From the NCBI RefSeq assembly GCF_016901955.1, contig NZ_JACJLC010000012.1:1-60720 (forward strand): a DNA stretch of 60,720 nt. Direction: 5' to 3'. Origin of the DNA: Pseudoflavonifractor phocaeensis. Its GTDB lineage: Bacteria; Bacillota; Clostridia; Oscillospirales; Oscillospiraceae. Of this stretch, positions 52,762-60,172 are shown one piece after another (within the stretch, counting starts at the first letter, position 1; every line of letters begins with the position of its first letter). A program made the position numbers and the translations under genes. A model generated the notes under the pieces. It was given only the letters and a program-made list of their open reading frames with translations, ran no database searches and was not told where the DNA came from.

Positions 52762-52922
52762 CAGATCACTCCTTTCATAGGTATGGCCTCACCCACAGGC
52801 GGGCAAGGCTGGCATGTACGGCATATCCATACACGAAAAATGTGGACGCTCCGCTGCGCATTTGCACAGCAAAAAGGGGTACAGGTCCAACCCCCGTCCC
52901 CCTCCTGTTGTTTTCTCTGTCT
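52762..52922 (-). promoter_or_regulatory. pyrC leader with terminator-like hairpin
   Basis: The leader is about 160 bases. On the minus strand GGGGT (52894-52890) pairs with ACCCC (52880-52876) and five T follow (52875-52871), some 30-50 bases after the transcript start. A second hairpin, with arms GCTGTGC/GCGCAGC, lies just after. This layout could be an attenuator, but the stem is short and I see no clear PyrR binding consensus. Confidence 0.4.
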
Positions 52923-52929
52923 GTTTTCC

Positions 52930-52958
52930 ATTATACCTTGATTCGCATTATTTAGCAA
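52930..52958 (-). promoter_or_regulatory. pyrC operon promoter
   Basis: TTGCTA (52958-52953) and TATAAT (52935-52930) are 17 bases apart on the minus strand. The expected transcript start is near 52923. It is divergent from the small gene at 53021. Confidence 0.87.
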
Positions 52959-53020
52959 CGGATTTTTCAGCCTTTGGGGCAATAATAAATAGGCACCGAA
53001 CAGTGAAGGGAGCTGATGAA

Positions 53021-53197
53021 ATGACCAAGCACGGATTTTTAGGCGGCATGGGCCTGGGTATCATCGCCGGTGCCACCATTGGCATGGCAGTCACCGCCAA
53101 GGGGATGCAGGATCCCCAGATGCGGCGGATGGCCCGCAAGGCCGTCCGGAAAATGGACCAGGTGAAGTGCAGCCTGGCCGACTCCATGGGACTGTAA
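53021..53197 (+). CDS. Small glycine-rich protein with one hydrophobic segment
   Basis: The 58-residue product starts MTKHGFLGGMGLGIIAGATIGM, a glycine-zipper-like hydrophobic stretch (residues 5-26), followed by a basic amphipathic part DPQMRRMARKAVRKMDQV. It resembles the YtxH-type membrane proteins in layout but is shorter, and I would not name it. Start ATG 53021 follows GAAGGGAG. It is alone, divergent from pyrC, and ends at a hairpin. Confidence 0.7.
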   Translation: MTKHGFLGGMGLGIIAGATIGMAVTAKGMQDPQMRRMARKAVRKMDQVKCSLADSMGL

Positions 53198-53205
53198 GGC
53201 AGGAG

Positions 53206-53238
53206 GAGGGCCTGCCGCGTTTACCGCGGCAGGCCCTC
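53206..53238. terminator. Hairpin between converging genes
   Basis: A perfect 13-bp stem (53206-53218 with 53226-53238, loop GTTTACC) lies between the small gene and the aldehyde dehydrogenase gene. T-runs are poor on both sides, so termination would depend on the stem alone. It carries the shared CCTGCCGC core. Confidence 0.65.
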
Positions 53239-53254
53239 TGATTACTCGGTTGGC

Positions 53255-54739
53255 TTACTTCTCAGGATAGAAGCCGGAGGGAGACTCGGACAGGTTGATC
53301 ATAATGTTCTTCATCTGGGTGTAGTGCTCCAGGATGACCTTGTGGGTCTCGCGGCCGATACCGGAGGCCTTGTAGCCGCCGAAGGGGGCGCCCTCGGGGA
53401 TGGAATTGTAGGTATTGACCCACATACGGCCGGTCTCAATACCTCTGGACACCCGGATGGCACGGTTGATGTCCCGAGTCCAAACAGCGCCGCCCAGGCC
53501 GTAGGCGCTGTCGTTGGCCATCTCGATGACCTCGTCCTCATCGTGGAACTTGATCACGCAGGCCACCGGCCCGAAGATCTCCTCCTGGGCCACCCGCATC
53601 TTGTTGTTCACATCCACCAGCAGGGTGGGCTTCATGAAGCAGCCCTTAGCCAGCTCACCTTCAGTGGCACGCTCGCCACCGCAGGCCACCTTGGCCCCTT
53701 CGTTCTTGCCGATCTCAATGTATTCCAGGATCTTTTTCACCTGGTTCTCGTTGATCTGGGATCCCATCTGGGTATCCTTCTCCCAGGGCACGCCCACCTT
53801 GACAGAGTTGAACCGCTTGACGGCCTCCTCCACGAACTTGTCATAAATGGTGTCCTGAACAAAGACACGGGAGCCAGCGCAGCACACCTGGCCCTGGTTG
53901 AACAGGATGCCCAGCTGGAGGCCATCCATGGCCATATCCCACTTGCAGTCGTCGAAGTAGATGTTGGCGCTCTTGCCGCCCAGCTCCAGAGTGGAGGGGA
54001 TGAGCCGCTCAGCGGCGGCGCAGGCCACGCAGCCGCCCACCTCGGTGGAGCCGGTGAAGGCCAGCTTGCGGAAGCCGGGATGGTCCAGGATGTACTGACC
54101 GGACTTGGAGCCGGAGCCGGTGATCACGTTGAACACGCCGGCGGGGATCACGTCCTGAGTCAGGCGGGCCAGCTCCAGCACGCTCAGCGGGGTGTCGCTG
54201 GAGGGCTTGAACACGGTGCAGCAGCCGGCGGCCAGCACGGGGGCCAGCTTCCAGGCGGCCATGAGGAAGGGGAAGTTCCAGGGCACGATCTGGCCTACCA
54301 CGCCGATGGGCTCCCGCAGGATCAGGGAGAGGGTGGTGCCGTCCAGAATGTTGGCGGAGCCCTCCTCCGCCATGATGCAACCGGCGAAATAGCGGAAATG
54401 GCGGACAGAATAGGGCACATCAATGGCCAGGGTCTCCCGGATGGGCTTGCCGTTGTCCATGGACTCCACCATGGCCAGGTGCTCGGCGTTCTCCTCAATA
54501 ATGTCGGCCACCTTGTTCAGAATGGCGGCGCGCTCATTGGTGGTAATGTTTTTCCAGGACTTGAATGCCTCCCAGGCGGCGTCTACCGCAGCATCTACGT
54601 CCTCTTTGGTGGCCTGGGCACAGGTGGCCAGCACCTCCCCGTTGGCGGGGCAGCGGGTGGTAAAGGTAGCACCATCACTGGCGGGCACCCACTTTCCATT
54701 GATATAAAGCCCGTATTGCTCCTGAGTCAGCCGTTCCAT
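53255..54739 (-). CDS. NAD(P)-dependent aldehyde dehydrogenase
   Basis: The 494-residue protein is a full ALDH: PWNFPFLMAAWKLAPVLAAGC (cofactor region), FTGSTEVGG, catalytic Glu in LELGGKSANI, nucleophile in NQGQVCCAGSR, and EEIFGPVACVIKF. Closest pattern is the betaine/retinal/phenylacetaldehyde type rather than acylating ALDH; the true substrate is unclear. It is a single gene with its own promoter and a palindromic operator, so it is probably induced by a specific signal. Confidence 0.93.
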   Translation of the reverse strand: MERLTQEQYGLYINGKWVPASDGATFTTRCPANGEVLATCAQATKEDVDAAVDAAWEAFKSWKNITTNERAAILNKVADIIEENAEHLAMVESMDNGKPIRETLAIDVPYSVRHFRYFAGCIMAEEGSANILDGTTLSLILREPIGVVGQIVPWNFPFLMAAWKLAPVLAAGCCTVFKPSSDTPLSVLELARLTQDVIPAGVFNVITGSGSKSGQYILDHPGFRKLAFTGSTEVGGCVACAAAERLIPSTLELGGKSANIYFDDCKWDMAMDGLQLGILFNQGQVCCAGSRVFVQDTIYDKFVEEAVKRFNSVKVGVPWEKDTQMGSQINENQVKKILEYIEIGKNEGAKVACGGERATEGELAKGCFMKPTLLVDVNNKMRVAQEEIFGPVACVIKFHDEDEVIEMANDSAYGLGGAVWTRDINRAIRVSRGIETGRMWVNTYNSIPEGAPFGGYKASGIGRETHKVILEHYTQMKNIMINLSESPSGFYPEK

Positions 54740-54783
54740 TGTGATACTTCCTTTCTGTATTAAACTTGCTTTGAAACACCGTT

Positions 54784-54835
54784 AATTGAACTATTTAGTT
54801 CAATTAGAGTATAGCACTTTTAGTTGAAAAGTCAA
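54784..54835 (-). promoter_or_regulatory. Aldehyde dehydrogenase promoter and operator
   Basis: On the minus strand TTGACT (54835-54830) and TATACT (54813-54808) are 16 bases apart. Just after the -10, over the start point, lies a palindrome with 10-base arms AATTGAACTA/TAGTTCAATT around TT (54784-54805). This form suits a MarR- or TetR-type repressor. The regulator gene is not in the window. The remaining gap up to 54925 is AT-rich without other clear signals. Confidence 0.85.
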
Positions 54836-54925
54836 TCATTTTTTCTAAAATTATTTGTTATTTTTGTGACATTATTGTTAAATATATCTCATTCTTCCAG
54901 AACGGAAAAGTGCCTGGCGGGGCGC

Positions 54926-55645
54926 TCACATCAGCCGCAGGATCTCCCGCTTCAGCCGGGCGATGATCCGCTTTTCCAGCCGGGAGATATAGGACTGTGA
55001 GATGCCCAAGCTATCGGCCACCTCCTTCTGGGTACGCTCCGGTCTGCCATCCAGACCGAATCGCTGGGTGATGATATGTCGCTCTCGGTCATCCAGCTTT
55101 TCCATGGCCTGGAAGAGCAGCTGCCGGTCCACATCCTCCTCAATGGGCTTCATCACCAGGTCGTTCTCCGTACCCAGAATGTCCGAGAGCAGCAGCTCGT
55201 TGCCATCCCAGTCAGTGTTCAGAGGTTCATCAAAGGATACCTCGCTTTTCAGATTGGTGGTCTTGCGCAGATGCATCAGGATCTCGTTCTCAATGCACCG
55301 GGAGGCGTAGGTGGCCAGCTTGATATTTTTGGCGGGCTGGTAGGTGTTGATGGCCTTGATGAGCCCGATGGTGCCGATGGAGATCAGGTCCTCGATACCC
55401 ACCCCGGTGTTCTCGAACCGGCGGGCGATGTATACCACCAGCCGCAGATTGCGCTCGATGAGCTGGGCACGTACCTCCTCCGCTCCCTGATCCAGCCGGG
55501 CGATGAGGCCGGCCTCCTCCTCCCGGCTGAGGGGCGGGGGCAAGGTATCGCTCCCACCGATGTACATGATCTTGCCCGGCAGCCTCAGCCCCGCTCGGGC
55601 CAGCAGCTTTTGCAGGCAGATATAAAACCGTGCCTTCCACCCCAT
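54926..55645 (-). CDS. sigE: Sporulation sigma factor SigE
   Basis: SigE directs early mother-cell transcription. The 239-residue protein has an N-terminal pro-region with hydrophobic [19 protein letters not shown], then region 2 ([26 protein letters not shown]), and region 4 HTH ([18 protein letters not shown]). ATG 55645 is chosen because AGGAGG lies eight bases upstream; an ATG at 55663 would place that site inside the gene. It follows the gene of its processing protease by 14 bases. sigG, often next, is replaced by an unrelated gene. Confidence 0.95.
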   Translation of the reverse strand: MGWKARFYICLQKLLARAGLRLPGKIMYIGGSDTLPPPLSREEEAGLIARLDQGAEEVRAQLIERNLRLVVYIARRFENTGVGIEDLISIGTIGLIKAINTYQPAKNIKLATYASRCIENEILMHLRKTTNLKSEVSFDEPLNTDWDGNELLLSDILGTENDLVMKPIEEDVDRQLLFQAMEKLDDRERHIITQRFGLDGRPERTQKEVADSLGISQSYISRLEKRIIARLKREILRLM

Positions 55646-55659
55646 CTGTCCATCCTCCT

Positions 55660-56505
55660 TCATGCTCCGATCAACGCACAGTAGCCGCCCCCGTCGGTGA
55701 GCCGGGTCGGGGACAGGGCCACCAGCAGAGGGCCGTAGTCCTCCTCCCCCACCCGCACCCGGTCCAGCCGCAGGGCCAGCAGCAGGCCGCATTCTACTCC
55801 CACCGCCTGGTAGGGCAGCAGACGGCACCGCAGCCCGGCCTTCCTCAGCCGCTCCAGGGCAGAGGCAGGATCTCTCAGCTCCTCCGGGCCGGGGGCAGTC
55901 CCCTCTGGGAATAGTCCCACTGTCTTTTCCCCCTCTGCCACCAGCACCGGCCTGCCGGACACCGGATCGGTAAGGGTATTGCCAGTATCCATCAGGGCGG
56001 TGAGCACCACCTGCCGTTCTCCTAGGGTGAGCACCGCCGGCGCCAGCTCACGCCGTGGGCTGTGGCGGGCTGTCCGCTGAAAGACCAGGGTGATGAGTCC
56101 GTAGCATCCCGCCGCCGACAGCAGCACCACCTTCAGATCCAGGGGGGCGGATACCACCCCGTTGCCCAGGGTCAGACCAGGCCCCCCCAGCAGCTGAAGT
56201 GCCAGGATGCCCCCTCCAAAGGCGGCGGATACGGCAAAAAACACCAGGCTCAGCCGCAGCAGCCGCCGGCTGCCTCCGTAGCCCGCCAGCACCGTAAACA
56301 CTCCCGCCCCCACCTTGCACAGAGGATGGAGGAGGAACCCCAGTCCGGGCAGGCAGGCCGCCCCGGCATAGCCCGCACCGATGGCCGCCCCCAGGGCAAG
56401 CCGCCGCCGGCACAGTACCTCCCCCGCCAGCCGTCCGGAACACAGCAGCAGCAGATAATCCACCACGAAATTCAGCAAAAATACCTGGTCCAGATAGACC
56501 ACCAC
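55660..56505 (-). CDS. spoIIGA: Sigma-E processing peptidase
   Basis: SpoIIGA is the membrane aspartic protease that removes the pro-sequence of SigE after a signal from the forespore. The 281-residue protein has an N-terminal half with about five membrane segments (start [19 protein letters not shown]) and a C-terminal half with the DTG motif in [17 protein letters not shown]. Start GTG 56505 has an AAGGAGGG site. A TATAAT stands upstream on the minus strand near 56548, but no good -35 at normal spacing; in Bacillus this promoter is Spo0A-dependent with odd spacing. Confidence 0.93.
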   Translation of the reverse strand: MVVYLDQVFLLNFVVDYLLLLCSGRLAGEVLCRRRLALGAAIGAGYAGAACLPGLGFLLHPLCKVGAGVFTVLAGYGGSRRLLRLSLVFFAVSAAFGGGILALQLLGGPGLTLGNGVVSAPLDLKVVLLSAAGCYGLITLVFQRTARHSPRRELAPAVLTLGERQVVLTALMDTGNTLTDPVSGRPVLVAEGEKTVGLFPEGTAPGPEELRDPASALERLRKAGLRCRLLPYQAVGVECGLLLALRLDRVRVGEEDYGPLLVALSPTRLTDGGGYCALIGA

Positions 56506-56607
56506 CGCCCGTTCCCTCCTTCCGGTCCTGGCGTGCAGCCCTCATTATACCGGCCCGTCCCCACAAAAAAGGTCATATTGGGGCCGGAGGCTCAGGACAA
56601 AAAGAGG

Positions 56608-56632
56608 ACCTGCCGCAACAGCTGCGGCAGGT
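56608..56632 (-). terminator. Terminator of the DUF951-hisC-DsrE operon
   Basis: ACCTGCCGCA pairs with TGCGGCAGGT around a 5-base loop; on the minus strand CCTCTTTTTG follows. It carries the shared CCTGCCGC core. Confidence 0.85.
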
Positions 56633-56647
56633 CTGTATCGGAATGAT

Positions 56648-56989
56648 TCAAATGGTGAGCAGAGGGGCTTTTTCCTGGAGCAGTCGGGTGAGGGGCGGTC
56701 CCCAGGAGATGACTTCCATCCCCATGTCCCGCAGCTGGTCCTCCACCCCCAGCTCCCGGGCGCAGGTGACACAGACGGAGAAATGTACTCCCCGGTCCAT
56801 GGCCATGCGGATCTGCTCGTTCACCACAGGATTATTGGCAGCCAGAGCGGCGGTAGCTCCCCAGATAATGACGGTGACCTTCTCCCACCAGTCCCGGAGC
56901 AGGCTGTTCACAGCGTACATCAGGATCATTTTCTCGAACACGGTGGGGTCGGCGTTGGTCCACAAAATATGCAGATGCTTGTCCTCCAT
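56648..56989 (-). CDS. DsrE-family protein
   Basis: The 113-residue product matches small DsrE/DsrF-like proteins: HILWTNADPTVFEKMILMYAVNS at the start, VTVIIWGATAALAANNP, and VHFSVCVTCARELGV with two cysteines (C-V-T-C), a typical position of the sulfur-carrying Cys. Members take part in sulfur relay or are unknown. It is 3 bases after hisC and is the last gene of its operon. The reason for pairing with hisC is unclear. Confidence 0.8.
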   Translation of the reverse strand: MEDKHLHILWTNADPTVFEKMILMYAVNSLLRDWWEKVTVIIWGATAALAANNPVVNEQIRMAMDRGVHFSVCVTCARELGVEDQLRDMGMEVISWGPPLTRLLQEKAPLLTI

Positions 56990-56992
56990 GAC

Positions 56993-58060
56993 TTACCCCT
57001 CTTTTCCTAACAGCTCCGCCAGAGCGGCGCACAGGGCCTCCATCTCCTGGTCAGTACCAATAGTGATGCGCAGGTAGTTGCTGATCCGGGGCTTGTCAAA
57101 CCACCGCACCAGGATGCCTCGCTCCCGCAGGCCGTCCAGCAGGGTCTTGGCAGCCACGTCGGGGTGGGAGACAAAGAGGAAGTTGGCGGAGGAATCCACC
57201 ACCTGGAACCCCAGCGACTTCAACCTGCAGGCGGTATAACCTCTGGTGTGGATGATCTTCATGGTAGTGGCACGCAGGTAGCCCACGTCCCGCAGAGCCC
57301 CCTCCGCCCCCGCCAGGGCCAGCCGGTCCAGAGTGTAGGAGTTGAAGGAGTTTTTGACACTGTTGAGAGCGGTGATCAGGTTCTCATTGGCAAAGGCAAA
57401 GCCCACCCGTAGCCCCGCCAGGGAGCGGGATTTGGACATGGTCTGCACCACCACCAGGTTGGGGTGGCAGTCTACCAGCTCCACGGCGGAACGGGCGCCA
57501 AAGTCTACATAGGCCTCATCCACCACCACCACGGAATTTGGGTTGCCCTCCAGCACCGCTTTCACTCCGCTGAGGGAGATGGCCCGGCCGGTAGGAGCGT
57601 TTGGATTAGCAATAACGATACCGCCGTTTTCCTCCAGGAAGGGCTCCCGAGGTACCGCAAAATTCTCGTCCAAAGGGATCTGGCGGTAGGTCAGTCCGAA
57701 CAGGTCTGCGTACACTGTATAGAAGCTATAGGTGATATCAGGGAAAAGGATGGGCCGGTCCGGGTCAAAAAAGGCCTGGAAGCACATAGCGAGCACCTCA
57801 TCGGAGCCGTTACCCACAAAGACCTGGTTCGGCTTAAGGCCGTAGCTGGCGGCCAGCACCTCCCGCAGGTTGGTACACTCCGGGTCGGGATAGAGCCGCA
57901 GCGTGTCGCAGGCCGCCTCCCGGATAGCCGCCAGGGCCATGGGCGAGGGAGGATAGGGATTTTCGTTGGTGTTCAGCTTAATGAACTTCCGTTCCCGGGG
58001 CTGCTCCCCCGGTATGTAGGGGGTCAGCGCCCTGGCCCGCTTGCTCCACAATTCCTTCAT
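56993..58060 (-). CDS. hisC: Histidinol-phosphate aminotransferase
   Basis: HisC transfers an amino group from glutamate to imidazole-acetol phosphate. The 355-residue class I/II PLP enzyme has LNTNENPYPPSP, GNGSDEVLAMCF, IANPNAPTGRAIS, VVDEAYVDFG and the PLP lysine in TMSKSRSLAGLRVGF. It completes a pathway otherwise encoded in the operon 25 kb away. It overlaps the DUF951 gene by four bases. Aromatic aminotransferase activity is possible as a second role. Confidence 0.93.
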   Translation of the reverse strand: MKELWSKRARALTPYIPGEQPRERKFIKLNTNENPYPPSPMALAAIREAACDTLRLYPDPECTNLREVLAASYGLKPNQVFVGNGSDEVLAMCFQAFFDPDRPILFPDITYSFYTVYADLFGLTYRQIPLDENFAVPREPFLEENGGIVIANPNAPTGRAISLSGVKAVLEGNPNSVVVVDEAYVDFGARSAVELVDCHPNLVVVQTMSKSRSLAGLRVGFAFANENLITALNSVKNSFNSYTLDRLALAGAEGALRDVGYLRATTMKIIHTRGYTACRLKSLGFQVVDSSANFLFVSHPDVAAKTLLDGLRERGILVRWFDKPRISNYLRITIGTDQEMEALCAALAELLGKEG

Positions 58061-58251
58061 GCCTGTTCCTCCCCGGCCCGAATGATTTTTTTCACGCTTT
58101 TTTCCGCTTTGCTCCGTGGGATCATCAGTTCATGGCCACACCCCTGGCAACGCAGGCGAAAATCCATCCCTACCCGCAGCACCGCCCAGCGGCGGCTGCC
58201 GCAGGGATGTTCTTTTTTCAGCTCCAACACGTCGCCCACATGGATGTCCAT
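58057..58251 (-). CDS. DUF951 family small protein
   Basis: The 64-residue product has the DUF951 pattern: VGDVLELKKEHPCGSRRWAVLRVGMDFRLRCQGCGHELMIPR. The conserved Cys in HPCG and the CxxC pair suggest metal binding. Function unknown; the family is widespread in Firmicutes. ATG 58251 is chosen, as upstream codons would begin within the promoter. It has its own promoter and leads the operon with hisC and the DsrE gene. Confidence 0.88.
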   Translation of the reverse strand: MDIHVGDVLELKKEHPCGSRRWAVLRVGMDFRLRCQGCGHELMIPRSKAEKSVKKIIRAGEEQA

Positions 58252-58293
58252 GGCGGGTCCCCCTTCGTTGTGTACTTTATCAGTGTAAAGAAT

Positions 58294-58323
58294 ATTATAG
58301 CTTTCCCGCCCCTCCCCTGTCAA
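58294..58323 (-). promoter_or_regulatory. Promoter of the DUF951-hisC-DsrE operon
   Basis: TTGACA (58323-58318) and TATAAT (58299-58294) are both perfect, 18 bases apart on the minus strand. The leader is about 35 bases. Confidence 0.92.
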
Positions 58324-58395
58324 TTCAAGGTTGTCCTTTGCATATAGTGGTCAGGTAAGAAAAATCCCGCCGGGACGCAGAAAGGATTGGTTATA

Positions 58396-59331
58396 TTGAC
58401 GAAGCGTTTTCCGCCTGAGGGGCGGCTGCTGAATACGCCGGAAAACCGACAGGCCTGCGCAAATGTGGAGGGTCTGCGGCAGGCCATGGAGACCGGTCAG
58501 GTGTTGGAGGGGGTGGCGGCCTCCTGTTCCCCGGAGCACCACCTGAGCGTCAGCCTGGGGCCCTTTACCGGCTTTATTTCCCGGGAAGAGACCGCCCTGG
58601 GCATCGCTGAAGGGAGTACCCGGGAGATCGCCATCCTTTCCCGTGTAGGCAAGCCAGTCTGCTTTACAGTTATCGGTATTGAGGAGACGGAACAGGGGGT
58701 ACGCCCCATCCTCTCCCGGCGGGCCGCCCAGCGGCAGGCCCTGGACAATATGCTGGCCCAGCTGCGCCCCGGCCAGATTATCCCTGTTACCGTTACCCAC
58801 CTGGAGCCCTTCGGGGCATTTGTGGATGTGGGCTGCGGCGTGCCATCCCTCATTGGGGTGGAAAATATTTCGGTATCCCGCATCCCACACCCGGCCGCCC
58901 GGTTCCAGGTGGGTCAGGAGCTGCTGGCGGCGGTACTAGATTTAGACCCAGCCCAGGGCCGGATCTATCTGACCCATAAAGAGCTGTTGGGTACCTGGGC
59001 AGAAAACGCCGCCCGGTTCCAGCCGGGCATGACGGTACCTGGTATCGTCCGGGGAGTGAAAGACTACGGGGTGTTTGTGGAGCTGGCCCCCAACCTGTCC
59101 GGGCTGGCGGAGCGAGATCCCCGTCTGATTGACGGGGCAAGGGTATCAGTGTACATCAAGGCCATCCTCCCTCACCGGATGAAGATCAAGCTGTTGGTTA
59201 TCGATCAGCTGCCCCCCGACCCCAGGCCGCGGCCTCTGGAATACTTTGTCCGGGAGGGCCGGCTGGAGCACTGGAAATACGCCCCGGATGGGTGTGTCAA
59301 AGTGGGGATGGAAACCAGCTTTGGAGATTGA
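58396..59331 (+). CDS. S1 RNA-binding domain protein
   Basis: The 311-residue product has three S1-like OB folds: about residues 30-105 (GPFTGFISREE), 128-200 (VTHLEPFGAFVDVGCGVPSLIGVENIS, a full S1 motif) and 212-275 (GIVRGVKDYGVFVELAPNLSGLAE). Such proteins resemble short RpsA/IspH-associated S1 proteins of Clostridia and bind RNA; their role in translation is not settled. Start TTG 58396 has AAAGG ten bases upstream; TTG 58387 is too close to that site. Transcribed alone and followed by a terminator. Confidence 0.85.
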   Translation: MTKRFPPEGRLLNTPENRQACANVEGLRQAMETGQVLEGVAASCSPEHHLSVSLGPFTGFISREETALGIAEGSTREIAILSRVGKPVCFTVIGIEETEQGVRPILSRRAAQRQALDNMLAQLRPGQIIPVTVTHLEPFGAFVDVGCGVPSLIGVENISVSRIPHPAARFQVGQELLAAVLDLDPAQGRIYLTHKELLGTWAENAARFQPGMTVPGIVRGVKDYGVFVELAPNLSGLAERDPRLIDGARVSVYIKAILPHRMKIKLLVIDQLPPDPRPRPLEYFVREGRLEHWKYAPDGCVKVGMETSFGD

Positions 59332-59336
59332 ACCTG

Positions 59337-59363
59337 AAGGGCCTGCCGCTGCGGCAGGCCCTT
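59337..59363 (+). terminator. Intrinsic terminator of the S1-domain gene
   Basis: AAGGGCCTGCCGC pairs with GCGGCAGGCCCTT (13 pairs, nominal 1-base loop), followed by TTCTT. It starts five bases after the stop codon and has the shared CCTGCCGC core. Confidence 0.88.
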
Positions 59364-59366
59364 TTC

Positions 59367-59396
59367 TTGCGTAGAGCCTGTGCGCTGTGGTACAAT
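59367..59396 (+). promoter_or_regulatory. Candidate promoter of the two-component system
   Basis: TTGCGT (59367-59372) and TACAAT (59391-59396) are 18 bases apart, directly after the terminator. The leader to the response regulator is about 70 bases. No operator-like repeat was noted. Confidence 0.6.
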
Positions 59397-59473
59397 CGTA
59401 AGAAATGTGAAAGAGTTCCCCCACACTGTCTGAAAGAAAAGATTGCTATGCTATCCTCACGGAGGTGAAGCGG

Positions 59474-60172
59474 ATGAACGAGACCGTGTTGGTGGTGGAC
59501 GACGACGCCGAGATCGTCCGGGCCATCGCCATTCTGCTGGAAAAGGAGGGCTATCGGGTGCTGCGGGCCTACAACGGCCTCCAGGCCCTGGACCAGGCCC
59601 TGGACCCGTCCCTGCGGCTTATCCTGATGGACGTGATGATGCCCCAGATGGACGGGCTGTCGGCGGTGCTGAAGATCCGGGAGAAGCGGAACCTGCCCAT
59701 CCTGATTCTCAGTGCCAAGGGAGAGGACACCGATAAGATCCTGGGGCTGTCCATGGGGGCGGACGACTACATCGCCAAGCCCTTCAACCCCCAGGAGCTG
59801 GTGGCCCGGGTCCGCAGCCATCTGCGGCGGTACACCCAGTTGGGAGACGTGAACGCCACCAACGGCAAGGAGGCCCTGGTCACCGGACGGCTGACCTACC
59901 TGCCGGAGGAGCGCACCCTGCTGGCCGACGGGGAGCCGGTGCGGCTCACTGCCACCGAGCTGAAGATCGTGGACCTGCTCATGCGCAATCTGGGCCGTGT
60001 GTTCCCCGCCGAGGAGATCTACCGCCGGGTGTGGCAGGAGGAGCCCTATTCCGCAGACAATACGGTCATGGTACACATCCGCCGCATCCGGGAAAAAATC
60101 GAGCTCAATCCGAAAGAGCCGGAGTATTTGAAGGTGGTGTGGGGCATTGGATACAAAATCGAAAAACACTAA
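59474..60172 (+). CDS. OmpR/PhoB-type response regulator
   Basis: The 232-residue protein has a receiver domain (VLVVDDDAEIVRAI with acidic pair, phospho-Asp in ILMDVMMPQMDG near residue 52, Lys in DDYIAKPFNP) and a C-terminal winged helix (LTATELKIVDLLMRNLGRVFPAEEIYRRVW, NTVMVHIRRIREKIE). The pattern is close to VanR-like regulators. ATG 59474 has GGAGG eight bases upstream; a GTG at 59465 would overlap that site. The sensor kinase gene overlaps its 3' end by 26 bases. Confidence 0.94.
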   Translation: MNETVLVVDDDAEIVRAIAILLEKEGYRVLRAYNGLQALDQALDPSLRLILMDVMMPQMDGLSAVLKIREKRNLPILILSAKGEDTDKILGLSMGADDYIAKPFNPQELVARVRSHLRRYTQLGDVNATNGKEALVTGRLTYLPEERTLLADGEPVRLTATELKIVDLLMRNLGRVFPAEEIYRRVWQEEPYSADNTVMVHIRRIREKIELNPKEPEYLKVVWGIGYKIEKH

